A DNA stretch of 32,292 nt. Source: an uncultured Christensenellaceae bacterium (lineage in GTDB: Bacteria > Bacillota > Clostridia > Christensenellales > Borkfalkiaceae). The notes below the pieces were generated by a model. It worked only from the letters and a program-made list of their open reading frames with translations, was not told where the DNA came from and searched no databases. This document shows, piece after piece, positions 7,794 through 15,178 of this stretch (within the stretch, counting starts at the first letter, position 1; each line of letters starts with the position of its first letter). Location: positions 30,250 to 62,541 of the forward strand of contig CAJUSA010000014.1 of assembly GCA_910589015.1 (NCBI GenBank), written 5' to 3'. Made by a program: the position numbers and the translations under genes.

Positions 7794-8192
7794 TTACAGC
7801 AAATCGGCAAGCGTATAGCGCGAAAGCACGCCGTTCACGGCGCAATCGAGTTCGCGCCAGAGGGGCAGGGTGGGGCAGCGCGACGCCTTCGGACATGCCG
7901 CCGCGCCCTTCCCGGTGCAGCTCACCGCCGCCAGCGAAGTTTCGGTCACGCTTAAAATCTGCGCCGCCGTGCATTCCGCGGGCGTCGGCACCAAACGGTA
8001 GCCGCCCGTTTTTCCGCGCGTGCCTTCGATGAGCTTGGCGCGCGCAAGCAACGCCGCCACGTTTTCGAGATATTTATAGGGGATATCCTCTTCTTCCGCC
8101 AATTCCTTTAACGAAACGGCACTGCCCCTTTCGCGCTTTGCAAGCGCGATCATCATGCGGAGGGCGTACCTGCCCTTGGTCGAAACGATCAT
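7794..8192 (-). CDS. iscR: Rrf2-family Fe-S-sensing repressor (IscR-like)
   Basis: 132 residues, the usual Rrf2 length. The N-terminal winged helix reads MIVSTKGRYALRMMIALA, with the recognition region SLKELAEEEDIPYKYLENVAALL and the wing GTRGKTGGYRL. Three cysteines (92, 100, 106; spacing C-x7-C-x5-C) match the cluster-binding region of IscR (C-x5-C-x5-C in E. coli) and argue against CymR, which lacks them. The ATG at 8192 overlaps the iscU stop as ATGA, implying translational coupling; an alternative start at 8216 lies inside iscU. It is third in an iscS-iscU-iscR operon and most likely represses it through the palindrome at 9839-9867. The cluster-ligand role is inferred from the family. 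Confidence 0.9.
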   Translation of the reverse strand: MIVSTKGRYALRMMIALAKRERGSAVSLKELAEEEDIPYKYLENVAALLARAKLIEGTRGKTGGYRLVPTPAECTAAQILSVTETSLAAVSCTGKGAAACPKASRCPTLPLWRELDCAVNGVLSRYTLADLL

Positions 8193-8623
8193 TCCTCTTC
8201 CCCGCAATGCGCGCACGCCGTTTGCGCAAAGACCGCCTCGTCGTAAGCGACGGCGTTCTTTTTATAATAATCGAGGATCGCCGCTTTCACCGCCTGTTCG
8301 GCAAGCACGGAACAATGCAGCTTGTGCGCGGGAAGTCCGTCGAGCGCCTCGGCAACCGCCCGATTAGTCAGCGTAAGCGCCTGTTCGAGGGGCTTGCCCT
8401 TGATCATTTCGGTCGCCATGGAACTCGACGCGATCGCGCTGCCGCAGCCGAAGGTTTCGAATTTTACGTCGACGATCACGCCCCCTTCGATTTTAAGATA
8501 GATCTTCATGATATCGCCACATTTGGCGTTACCGACTTCCCCGACCCCGTCGGCATGTTCGATGACGCCCACGTTGCGCGGGTTACGGAAATGATCCATT
8601 ACCTTTTCGCTGTATAAAGCCAT
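8189..8623 (-). CDS. iscU: Fe-S cluster scaffold protein (IscU/NifU N-terminal type)
   Basis: 144 residues. It assembles iron-sulfur clusters on three conserved cysteines, receiving sulfur from the cysteine desulfurase encoded just upstream. Visible ligands are Cys35 with Asp37 (NAKCGD), Cys60 (TFGCGSAIASSSM) and Cys104 (LHCSVLAEQAVKAAI). The stretch before Cys104 is LPAHK where IscU proteins served by the HscA chaperone have LPPVK. A short C-terminal extension carries CAHCGEEE (Cys137, Cys140), not needed by the core fold and possibly an extra metal or sulfur handling site. It starts 18 bases after the iscS stop with AGAGGTG upstream. The upstream desulfurase is of the NifS/IscS kind, and gene order fits the iscS-iscU-iscR arrangement, reversed from the Proteobacterial iscR-first order. 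Confidence 0.94.
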   Translation of the reverse strand: MALYSEKVMDHFRNPRNVGVIEHADGVGEVGNAKCGDIMKIYLKIEGGVIVDVKFETFGCGSAIASSSMATEMIKGKPLEQALTLTNRAVAEALDGLPAHKLHCSVLAEQAVKAAILDYYKKNAVAYDEAVFAQTACAHCGEEE

Positions 8624-8641
8624 GTTTTCACCTCTTGCCCT

Positions 8642-9829
8642 TTATAGAATAAAACTTTTTCTGCCCTCTTTGAGATCGCGCCACAAACACGACATGGCGC
8701 GCGTTTTGTTTACCGCCTGCGTGACGGCGGCAACGAGATATTCCGCCTCTTCCTCGGTATTGTTTTCGTTGAGCGTCAGGCGCAGCGAGCCGTGCGCGAC
8801 CTGATGCGGTCTGCCGATCGCAAGCAGAACGTGCGAAGGATCGAGCGAACCCGAGGTACACGCCGAGCCCGACGACGCGCACACGCCCATGTCGTCGAGC
8901 AAGAGCAAGAGCGTTTCCCCCTCGACGCCCTCGAAACAGAAACTCACGTTTCCCGCAAGCCGCTTTTTTTCGTCGCCGTTGAGGGCGCCGTGTTCGATGT
9001 TGCGCAAACCTGCGATCACATAATCGCGCAACCGCGCCGTCTTTTCGCCCGCCGCGCGCATGGTTTCTTCCGCCTGAACAAGTGCCGCCGCCATCGCGGC
9101 GATCGCAGGCAGATCTTCCGTGCCCGCGCGTTTATTCCGTTCCTGCGCGCCGCCTTCGAGAACGGGATATAGCGGTGCGCCCGTCCGCACAAACAGCGCC
9201 CCAACCCCCTTCGGCCCGCCGAACTTATGCGCGGACAGCGTAAGATAATCGGCATGAATTTCGTCGACGTTCACGGGAACGTGCCCCACCGCCTGCACGG
9301 CGTCGCATAGAAACAACACGCCTCGTTCTTTGCATACCGCGCCCGCCTCGGCAACGGGCTGAATCGTGCCGATCTCGTTGTTTGCAAACATGACGCATGC
9401 AAGACATGTATCGGGCGTAAGCGCATTTTTGAAGGTTTCGATACTTAATATTCCGTCTTGGCCGACAGGCAGCAATTCGATGACAAATCCCTCTTTTTCT
9501 AATTTTTTAAGCGGATGCAGGACGGCATGGTGTTCGATGGCGGTTGCAAGAATTTTTTTCTTCCCCGCGCGTTTGCCCGCCTGCGCCGCCGAATAGATCG
9601 CCTGATTATCCGCCTCGGTTCCGCCCGAGGTAAAATAGATTTCTTTCGCGTCGCAACCGAGCACCCCCGCGATCTGCCGCCTGCATTCCTGCAAACATTC
9701 GTTGGTGCGCTGCCCCGCGCTGTGCAGGCTCGAAGGATTGGCATACCATTCCCGCGCCGTTTTTTCATACGTTTTCAACGCTGTTTCGCGCATTTTTTCC
9801 GTCGCCGCATTGTCGGCATAGACAAACAT
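8642..9829 (-). CDS. iscS: Cysteine desulfurase (IscS/NifS family)
   Basis: 395 residues. This pyridoxal-phosphate enzyme converts cysteine to alanine and carries the sulfur as a persulfide for Fe-S assembly. Visible features are the N-terminal YADNAAT (4-10), the cofactor contacts TSGGTEADNQAI (67-78) and EHHAVLHP (99-106), the Schiff-base lysine Lys202 in SAHKFGGPKG, RAGTEDLPA (234-242), and the catalytic Cys324 in SSGSACTSGSLDPSHVL. The catalytic loop is the long class I type. It is first in the isc operon, behind a TTGACA/TATATT promoter with an overlapping 29-bp palindrome. The ATG at 9829 follows AAGGTGAAACC. Confidence 0.96.
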   Translation of the reverse strand: MFVYADNAATEKMRETALKTYEKTAREWYANPSSLHSAGQRTNECLQECRRQIAGVLGCDAKEIYFTSGGTEADNQAIYSAAQAGKRAGKKKILATAIEHHAVLHPLKKLEKEGFVIELLPVGQDGILSIETFKNALTPDTCLACVMFANNEIGTIQPVAEAGAVCKERGVLFLCDAVQAVGHVPVNVDEIHADYLTLSAHKFGGPKGVGALFVRTGAPLYPVLEGGAQERNKRAGTEDLPAIAAMAAALVQAEETMRAAGEKTARLRDYVIAGLRNIEHGALNGDEKKRLAGNVSFCFEGVEGETLLLLLDDMGVCASSGSACTSGSLDPSHVLLAIGRPHQVAHGSLRLTLNENNTEEEAEYLVAAVTQAVNKTRAMSCLWRDLKEGRKSFIL

Positions 9830-9838
9830 GGTTTCACC

Positions 9839-9867
9839 TTAATTCCTATAATTTTTGTAGGAATTAA
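9839..9867. promoter_or_regulatory. 29-bp palindromic operator, probable IscR (Rrf2) site
   Basis: Perfect 10-bp inverted arms TTAATTCCTA (9839-9848) and TAGGAATTAA (9858-9867) flank a 9-base spacer. The site touches the end of the isc -10 element and covers the transcription start. Rrf2 dimers bind interrupted palindromes of about this size, and the operon's own last gene is an Rrf2 protein, so autorepression is the simplest reading. Confidence 0.75.
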
Positions 9868-9895
9868 ATATACCACGGCAGACGGTGTTTGTCAA
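9867..9895 (-). promoter_or_regulatory. Sigma-A promoter of the isc operon
   Basis: Minus strand: perfect TTGACA (9895-9890), 17 bases, TATATT (9872-9867). The downstream end coincides with the first arm of the palindrome, so a bound repressor would block polymerase. Confidence 0.88.
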
Positions 9896-9994
9896 GCGTT
9901 TTGTTAAAAAAAGCGCAATCAGTGTAATAGGCTACACGATTATAAACCGATTGTTTTTTCTTACATTTCTTTTTCTGAATCCTGCGTAATGAAA

Positions 9995-10025
9995 AGCACT
10001 CGAACAAAATGTTCGAGTGCTATTT
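9995..10025. terminator. Terminator of the flotillin gene (bidirectional)
   Basis: A 12-bp perfect stem (AGCACTCGAACA on the left, its complement at 10010-10021) has loop AAA. TTTTCATT follows on the minus strand and ATTTTCAT on the plus strand. It lies about 60 bases past the flotillin stop. Confidence 0.85.
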
Positions 10026-10083
10026 TCATAATCTGAAAGCGTATCAATAAAAAATTTGGTGCCTTCCAGACGGCTTTTCCGTT

Positions 10084-11508
10084 TTATTTTTCCTCGGATT
10101 TTTTGGGTTTTTTCTCGCTCTTTTCCTCGGACTGTTTTTCCTTTTTGTTCTCTTCCTTTTGCGGCGCTACGATCGCGGGAAGCGACAGCCCCGCCATGTT
10201 ATAAATCTCTTCGAGCGGAGGCAGACTCTTTAACAGACCGGAAAGAAAGTTCGCGGTGGAAGTTTTTCCGTCGGCGTTCTGTCCGCCGTCCCATACCGTC
10301 ACCTTGTCGATCTTGACGCCCGAAATCGCCTTGACCTGTTCGGCAACGATCTCTTCGAGCTTGTCGGCAATGAGCAGGCGAACGGCTTCCTGCGCCGTTC
10401 CCGCACTCTTGACGAGCGCATCCATACCTGCCGCCTGTTTGGTGAGCTTTTCCTGCGCGCCACGCGCCTCGGCGTCCATTTTCGCAAAGATAGCGTCCGC
10501 TTCGCCGCGCGCTTTGCGGCGCGTCTGTTCCGCGACCGCTTCCGCCTCGATTTCGAGCTTGCGCTTTTCAATTTCCGCAGCGACGATGACGTCGGCTTCC
10601 TGCGTGGCTTTTTCGCGTTCCGCACGCGAGAGTTCGGCTTGCTTTTCCGCAACGTAGCTCTCTTCGAGCGCTTTTGCCTGCTGTACGTTTTCGGCGGTGA
10701 CGGCAAGTTTGAGCGCTTCCGCCTCTTTTTCGCGCAGAATCGCCTGCGATTTGGCGATGTCGGCTTTCGCGCGGTTTTCACCCTCGATCGCCTGCGATTC
10801 GGCTTCCGCCACGCTGATACGTTGCTGCATTTTGGCGTTCGCTTCACCGATCGAACCTTTTTTGTCCTCTTCCGCGACGGAAACTTTTGCGTCGTTGATG
10901 GCTTTTGCCGCCGCCTCTTTGCCGAGCGCGGTGATGTAACCCGATTCGTCGGAAATATCGGTGACGTTTACGTTGATCAAACGCAGACCGACCTTTTTGA
11001 GCTCGCCTTCGACGTTGCGGGAAATCGCCTCGAGAAATTTATCGCGGTCGGCGTTGATTTCTTCGATGTTCATGGTCGCGATGACAAGACGCAGCTGACC
11101 GAAGATAATATCGCGCGCCAGATCGGATATCTGCGTAAGCGTCAGCATTCTGAGCCGTTCCGCGGCGTTCTGCATGATCGAAGGATCGGTGGCGATCCCG
11201 ACGGTGAAAATGCTCGGCACGTCGATACGGATATTCTGTTTGGAAAGCGCGCTTTTGAGATCGACCGCAATCGAAAGCGGCGTTAAATCCATGAACGTGT
11301 ATTTTTGGAAAAACGGCCATACGAACGACGCGCCGCCGTGGATACACTTGGCACTGCGGTACGTTCCGTCGGGATTGGACGAAATTTTACCGTAGATCAC
11401 CATGATCTTATCGGGCGGACAGGTTTTGTAACGCACGGCGATCGTAAGCAGGATCATAAAGACGACGAGCACGACCGCGACGATTACGGCAACAATTGCA
11501 GGGGGCAT
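10084..11508 (-). CDS. floT: Flotillin-like SPFH/Band 7 protein
   Basis: 474 residues. Flotillins are membrane-anchored scaffolds that organise membrane microdomains and fluidity. An N-terminal membrane segment (about 4-26) is followed by the SPFH domain (about 27-200, with NVNVTDISDESGYITALGKE at its end), then a long alanine- and glutamate-rich coiled coil (about 205-385, runs such as AEAESQAIEGENRAKADIAK), a region containing SGVKIDKVTVWDGG, and a lysine/glutamate tail. The order is that of YuaG/FloT and not FloA, which lacks the long coiled coil. An NfeD-type gene lies just upstream on the same strand, the usual partner in yuaF-yuaG-type operons. Start: ATG at 11508 after GAAGGAGAATAG. 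Confidence 0.93.
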   Translation of the reverse strand: MPPAIVAVIVAVVLVVFMILLTIAVRYKTCPPDKIMVIYGKISSNPDGTYRSAKCIHGGASFVWPFFQKYTFMDLTPLSIAVDLKSALSKQNIRIDVPSIFTVGIATDPSIMQNAAERLRMLTLTQISDLARDIIFGQLRLVIATMNIEEINADRDKFLEAISRNVEGELKKVGLRLINVNVTDISDESGYITALGKEAAAKAINDAKVSVAEEDKKGSIGEANAKMQQRISVAEAESQAIEGENRAKADIAKSQAILREKEAEALKLAVTAENVQQAKALEESYVAEKQAELSRAEREKATQEADVIVAAEIEKRKLEIEAEAVAEQTRRKARGEADAIFAKMDAEARGAQEKLTKQAAGMDALVKSAGTAQEAVRLLIADKLEEIVAEQVKAISGVKIDKVTVWDGGQNADGKTSTANFLSGLLKSLPPLEEIYNMAGLSLPAIVAPQKEENKKEKQSEEKSEKKPKKSEEK

Positions 11509-11570
11509 TTTTTCTATTCTCCTTCTTTCAAATTTTTTCTTTTCTTAAAATATCAGATTTCTCGACTGCG

Positions 11571-11722
11571 CTCGTATTGACAAACACCCTCGCGGTGACA
11601 CATTCGCTCGTATTGACAAACACCCTCATGGTGACACATTCGCTCGCGGTGACAAACATGCTCGAATTTTAGAAACGAAAAACACCCTGTTCCTGTCATT
11701 CTGAGCCTGCCGAAGAATCCCT
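11571..11722. repeat. 36-bp tandem repeat and diverged 26-mer between nfeD and floT
   Basis: Two tandem 36-bp units (11571-11606, 11607-11642) differ at two bases; each begins CTCGTATTGACAAACACCCT. A third partial unit begins at 11643. A diverged copy of the GTCATTC..GAATC family lies at 11695-11719. The repeats sit in the transcribed spacer between two functionally linked genes. The CTCG and GGTGACA words also occur at 380-435, so both regions share the same repeat family. Confidence 0.75.
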
Positions 11723-11725
11723 TAT

Positions 11726-12316
11726 TTAACCGATTTTTTTCTTGACGACGGCGAAATCGTCTTCGTAAGACAGAATTTCCACCTGCGCGTCGCAACCGAT
11801 GCGTTCTTCCTCGTCGGTCACGGCGTCGAGTTCGGAATATTTTCCCTGTACGGTAAGGGTTATTTTTCCCCTACCTTGCCGCGCCGCGGGAATGGATACA
11901 TAAACCGTACCCACTGCGCCCGTCAGTTTTTCCTTAACGAGATTGCCCGAACACTGCAATTTTGCAATGCCGCGCATGGCAAAACCGACGCCGACAAGCG
12001 CGACCGCGCCCGTCAGAAGCGAAACGAGCACGGGCAGCCAGACGTAATTGACATACGTCGCCGTTGCAAATCCGCACCATCCGCCGATACAAAAAAACGC
12101 CGTTATGGTTTTCAGTGAAAAGAACGAAAGGCCGCCGTCGGTATCGATATCGCCGTCGATCGTGTCGCCGAATTCGCCGTCGACGCCGGCAAACGAAAAC
12201 AGCATCATGATAATCTGCACCACGAGCAACACACTTGCCGCGATCGCGATCCAAAAAAAGATATGCTCGGTAACGGAAAGCGTTCCAAGCCAGTTTGCCG
12301 ATAATTGAGTTAGCAC
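11726..12316 (-). CDS. NfeD-family membrane protein, flotillin partner
   Basis: 196 residues. Three or four membrane helices (about 18-42, 66-86, 90-112) are followed by a C-terminal OB-like NfeD domain (about 125-196: GAVGTVYVSIPAARQGRGKI to EILSYEDDFAVVKKK). An acidic loop GEFGDTIDGDIDTDGG (48-63) separates the first two helices and would lie outside the cell or at the membrane face. It resembles B. subtilis YuaF, which pairs with flotillin YuaG and sets microdomain properties. The start codon is GTG at 12316, behind AGGAGG at 11 bases. It is cotranscribed with the flotillin gene unless the 217-bp repeat-filled spacer stops transcription; no terminator is visible there. Confidence 0.88.
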   Translation of the reverse strand: MLTQLSANWLGTLSVTEHIFFWIAIAASVLLVVQIIMMLFSFAGVDGEFGDTIDGDIDTDGGLSFFSLKTITAFFCIGGWCGFATATYVNYVWLPVLVSLLTGAVALVGVGFAMRGIAKLQCSGNLVKEKLTGAVGTVYVSIPAARQGRGKITLTVQGKYSELDAVTDEEERIGCDAQVEILSYEDDFAVVKKKIG

Positions 12317-12337
12317 AGTTCTTTATTCCTCCTGTTT

Positions 12338-12366
12338 ATTATATAACACATTTTTACCCTCTTCAA
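12338..12366 (-). promoter_or_regulatory. Promoter of the nfeD-flotillin pair
   Basis: Minus strand: TTGAAG (12366-12361), 17 bases, TATAAT (12343-12338), with AGGAGG shortly downstream. Confidence 0.8.
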
Positions 12367-12408
12367 CCTTTTTCGGCAAAAATTTCTTTTTTCTTTCGTT
12401 ATTCATAC

Positions 12409-12438
12409 TTGACGGGAATCCATACGAGATGATACAAT
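12409..12438 (+). promoter_or_regulatory. Promoter of the SLOG-family gene, flanked by inverted repeat
   Basis: TTGACG (12409-12414), 18 bases, TACAAT (12433-12438). A 7-bp inverted repeat GGGAATC (12414-12420) / GATTCCC (12442-12448) brackets the -10 and the start point, and could be an operator or chance. Confidence 0.65.
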
Positions 12439-12462
12439 ATTGATTCCCCGAGAGGATATGAA

Positions 12463-12918
12463 ATGATGAGAAAAACATGCGCGATTACGGGGCACCGCGA
12501 TCTTCCCCTCAATTTTGACAAGAACGCCCTTTACGAAGAGTTGGAAAAACTCATACGCGACGGCTGCGATCGGTTTTTATGCGGTATGGCGGAAGGTTTC
12601 GACCTTACCGCACTCGACTGTCTGCTTGCGTTGCGGCAGAAATATGCAATCACGTTAGAAGCGTGTGTACCCTTTCCGCAACAGGATCAGTACTTTTCGC
12701 GCAAAAATAAAAAACTTTATGCCGAATTGCTCGGCGCGTGCGACGTTAAACTCGTCCTTTCTCAAAACTATTACTCGGGCTGTTTTCTCGCGCGCAACCG
12801 TTTTATGGTCGATCATTGCGACCTACTCTTCGCCTACTGTAAAAAAGAAACGGGCGGGACGCGGTATACCGTCGGTTATGCGAAGAACGCGGGCATTCCC
12901 GTTGTTTTCTTCGACTGA
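12463..12918 (+). CDS. SLOG-family (YpsA/DUF1273-like) protein
   Basis: 151 residues. The fold is the Rossmann-like SLOG domain, which binds nucleotide-derived or other small ligands. The N-terminal CAITGHRDLPLNF matches the start of YpsA-type proteins (AITGHR), followed by FLCGMAEGFDLTALDCLLAL with the nucleotide-binding glycine, and ending DLLFAYCKKETGGTRYTVGYAKNAGIPVVFF. YpsA in B. subtilis has been linked to cell division; here the biochemical role is unknown. The first of two consecutive ATGs is at 12463 with GAGAGG upstream. Its 3' end meets that of minus-strand rsmG with no gap and no visible terminator. Confidence 0.85.
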   Translation: MMRKTCAITGHRDLPLNFDKNALYEELEKLIRDGCDRFLCGMAEGFDLTALDCLLALRQKYAITLEACVPFPQQDQYFSRKNKKLYAELLGACDVKLVLSQNYYSGCFLARNRFMVDHCDLLFAYCKKETGGTRYTVGYAKNAGIPVVFFD

Positions 12919-13611
12919 TCAAAGCGGTTTGCTGCGCTCTTTTCCGTGTCCGCGCGGATATTGCGGCGGCGTATATTTTATTTTTTCGATCTGAACGAGC
13001 GTACGTTCTCCCATGCCGTGCGGCAGAGAATAGGGAACGCATTGCGCACCCTTACCCCCCAACACACAAACGGCGTTTTGCGCCTCTTTTACTTCTTCCG
13101 CGGCGTCCCCTTTATAGGCGAGAAAAACGCCGCCTTTTTCCACAAACGGCAAACAGTATTCCGCAAGCGTGTTCAAACGGGCAACGGCACGCGCGCAACA
13201 CACGCTATAGCGTTCGCGATAACGGTTATCGCGCGCAACCTCTTCGGCGCGCCGGTTCACGACCTCGACGTGATCGAGTTTCAATGCCTCGATGACGGCG
13301 CGCAAAAAGTCGCATTTTTTACCCGTGCTTTCAAGCAACGTAAAACGCAGATCTCCGCGCACGATTTTGAGCGGAATCGAAGGAAATCCCCCGCCCGACC
13401 CCACTTCCATGACGGTCGCATTTTCCCGAAAACAGCCGATTCCCGCCATCGAATCGTAAAAATGTTTGTATAAGATGCCGTCTTCGTCGGTAATCGAAGT
13501 CAGGTTGTATTTTTGATTGTATTCTTTTAACATCGCGGCATATAACGCGAATTTTTGTTCGTTCAGGCGGTACAGCCGCTCTATCTCCTCAAAATCGGGT
13601 GCGGTTAACAT
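12919..13611 (-). CDS. rsmG: 16S rRNA (guanine527-N7)-methyltransferase
   Basis: 230 residues. It methylates N7 of G527 in 16S rRNA using S-adenosylmethionine. Visible are the N-terminal QKYNLTSITDEDGILYKHFYDS (an N-L-T and KHxxDS pair typical of GidB), the SAM-binding motif MEVGSGGGFPSIPLKI, TLLESTGKKCDFLRAV, and ARAVARLNTLAEYCLPFVEKGG. The ATG at 13611 gives the normal family length; longer in-frame extensions run into the origin. No ribosome site precedes this ATG, and the -10 element ends 6 bases before it, so the mRNA is probably leaderless. In many Bacillota rsmG is next to parAB on the rpmH side; here it faces away from dnaN across the origin, and parAB is 9 kb distant. Confidence 0.93.
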   Translation of the reverse strand: MLTAPDFEEIERLYRLNEQKFALYAAMLKEYNQKYNLTSITDEDGILYKHFYDSMAGIGCFRENATVMEVGSGGGFPSIPLKIVRGDLRFTLLESTGKKCDFLRAVIEALKLDHVEVVNRRAEEVARDNRYRERYSVCCARAVARLNTLAEYCLPFVEKGGVFLAYKGDAAEEVKEAQNAVCVLGGKGAQCVPYSLPHGMGERTLVQIEKIKYTPPQYPRGHGKERSKPL

Positions 13612-13617
13612 ATTTTT

Positions 13618-13646
13618 ATTATAATACGCGTTTTGAATTTTGTCAA
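13618..13646 (-). promoter_or_regulatory. Promoter of rsmG giving a leaderless transcript
   Basis: Minus strand: perfect TTGACA (13646-13641), 17 bases, perfect TATAAT (13623-13618), then AAAAAT and the ATG at 13611. Transcription would normally start 6-7 bases after the -10, that is at the A or T of the start codon. Confidence 0.85.
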
Positions 13647-13985
13647 CTGTGCGTTTCTCAACAGACAAGTGGAAAAAAGAATAACTTTTTCCACATTGTG
13701 GATGAAAGCGTGGATAAGTTTCCGCCGGACGTCTTTTTTGTTCGTCCTCTTCTTCCGTTTTTTTCTCTTGCGTGCAGGTTGTCCACTTTTCCCCCGATGT
13801 TTCCACAGCCTGTCCACACGGATATACACAAAATGAAATTTTCCCGTTTTCGCAAAATCGCGGCAAAATGCTTGTTATTTTCGCTCGTTTTCGCTATAAT
13901 AGAGTGGTATTCGGTCGGGTGAAACAGGTTGTCCACATTTCCCCGTCCCTTATTATTACTATTATTATAATATATATTGATTAAA
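13624..13985. other. oriC: Probable chromosomal replication origin (oriC)
   Basis: A gene-free gap between rsmG and dnaN. DnaA-box-like 9-mers (consensus TTATCCACA): TTTTCCACA (13687-13695), TGTGGATGA (13697-13705), CGTGGATAA (13709-13717), CTGTCCACA (13810-13818), TTGTCCACA (13929-13937), with weaker ones at 13779 and 13799. After the last box comes a C-rich cluster (13941-13949) and then six triplets TTA TTA TTA CTA TTA TTA (13950-13967), whose complement reads as DnaA-trios (3'-AAT/GAT), followed by AATATATATT. Box, GC cluster, trio and AT tract are in the order of the B. subtilis basal unwinding system. Gene strand bias reverses at this point. Confidence 0.85.
13872..13900 (+). promoter_or_regulatory. 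Promoter of dnaN inside the origin
   Basis: TTGTTA (13872-13877), 17 bases, TATAAT (13895-13900). The transcript would start near 13907 and cross the last DnaA box and the unwinding tract before reaching dnaN, so DnaA binding could repress dnaN and transcription could influence origin opening. Confidence 0.7.
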
Positions 13986-14011
13986 TAACCTCAACGGAAC
14001 AGGAGTGGAAT

Positions 14012-15112
14012 ATGAAATTTGTCTGCAACGGATTGATCCTTTCGGAAGCGGTGATGAAGGTGAGCAAAGCGTGCGCTGTGAGAACGACGGCACCCATCAT
14101 GGAATATATCAAGATCACGGCGGGGCGCGATTGCGTTTCGCTGCTTGCGACCGACGGCGAAATTTCGATCTTAAAAGAGGTGAAGGCGGAAATTTTCGAG
14201 GAAGGCGCCGTTTGCGTTCCCGGGAAGCTGTTTGCCGATTTTATTTCGAAGCTGACGGGCGAAGAAATTAACATCACGACGTCGGAAAACGGTATTTTTA
14301 TCGGTTATGCCGACGCCGGCACGAATATGCAGACGTTAGACGAAAGCGAATTTCCCGTGATCGATTTTTCCATCGACGAAACGTCGTACGCTCTTAAAAA
14401 AGGCGATCTCAAAAAAATCATCGGCGAAACGATCTTCTGTTGCGCACAGGACGACAGCCGCCCCATTCTGAAAGGTTGTCTGATGACGTTCGGGGACAAG
14501 CTCGAAACGGTTGCCCTCGACGGATACCGCCTTGCGCTATCGCAAGCGCCCGTCGTTGCAAAGAGCGGCGAAAATAAGATCGTGTGCCCCGCGCGTACGC
14601 TGAGTGAAATTTCGCGTATGCTCAGCGACGAGGACGAAGAAGAAATCGTCATCTATACCAAGGGCGGCATGTTCATGGTGAGTTGCGAAGGAACAGTCAT
14701 CGTTTCCCGCCTGTATAACGGCGAATTTATCGATAAAAACAAGGTTATTCCCGCGTCGTTCTCGACAAACGTCACCCTGAAAAAGAACGAACTTGTTGCC
14801 AGCGTCGAACGCGCCGCCATTCTGATCCGCGGCGATAAAAATAACCTCGTCACGCTCACCGTCGGGCAGAACTACGTCAAAGTCGTATCGTCCTCGGAAA
14901 TCGGCAACGTGGCGGAAAGCGTTAAAGCGCAGGTCGAAGGAATGGAATTTACGATATCTATGAACGCGAAATTCCTGCTTGACGCCCTTAAAGTGCTCGA
15001 AGAAGAAGAGGTCGTGCTCTCGTTCAACGGCGCGATCAGCCCCTTCATCGTGCAGAATAAAGAAGAAAAACACAACCTTTATCTCATTTTACCCGTCAGA
15101 AAGGTCTCGTAA
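14012..15112 (+). CDS. dnaN: DNA polymerase III sliding clamp (beta subunit)
   Basis: 366 residues, the standard length for the three-domain clamp that encircles DNA and tethers polymerase III. The start MKFVCNGLILSEAVMKVSKA and the turns ATDGEISI, AQDDSRPILKGCLM and LDGYRLALSQ are typical, and the C-terminus LYLILPVRK matches the conserved end of the hydrophobic cleft strand. AGGAG lies 7 bases before the ATG. It is the first gene right of the origin and not preceded by dnaA, which is unusual. rpmH follows after 66 bases with its own promoter; neither recF nor gyrB follows. Confidence 0.97.
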   Translation: MKFVCNGLILSEAVMKVSKACAVRTTAPIMEYIKITAGRDCVSLLATDGEISILKEVKAEIFEEGAVCVPGKLFADFISKLTGEEINITTSENGIFIGYADAGTNMQTLDESEFPVIDFSIDETSYALKKGDLKKIIGETIFCCAQDDSRPILKGCLMTFGDKLETVALDGYRLALSQAPVVAKSGENKIVCPARTLSEISRMLSDEDEEEIVIYTKGGMFMVSCEGTVIVSRLYNGEFIDKNKVIPASFSTNVTLKKNELVASVERAAILIRGDKNNLVTLTVGQNYVKVVSSSEIGNVAESVKAQVEGMEFTISMNAKFLLDALKVLEEEEVVLSFNGAISPFIVQNKEEKHNLYLILPVRKVS

Positions 15113-15116
15113 TTAC

Positions 15117-15145
15117 TTGACGGAAAAAAGAAAAATCTTTATAAT
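15117..15145 (+). promoter_or_regulatory. Promoter of the rpmH-rnpA-yidD-yidC-jag operon
   Basis: TTGACG (15117-15122), 17 bases, TATAAT (15140-15145), with CAGGAGTG about 20 bases later as ribosome site for rpmH. Confidence 0.85.
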
Positions 15146-15178
15146 CAAGAAAAAACGACATTCAGGAGTGAATTTATT

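Noticed and set aside
11571..11665. Possible CRISPR array
   Set aside because: The 36-bp units are directly tandem with no spacers and no cas genes are near.
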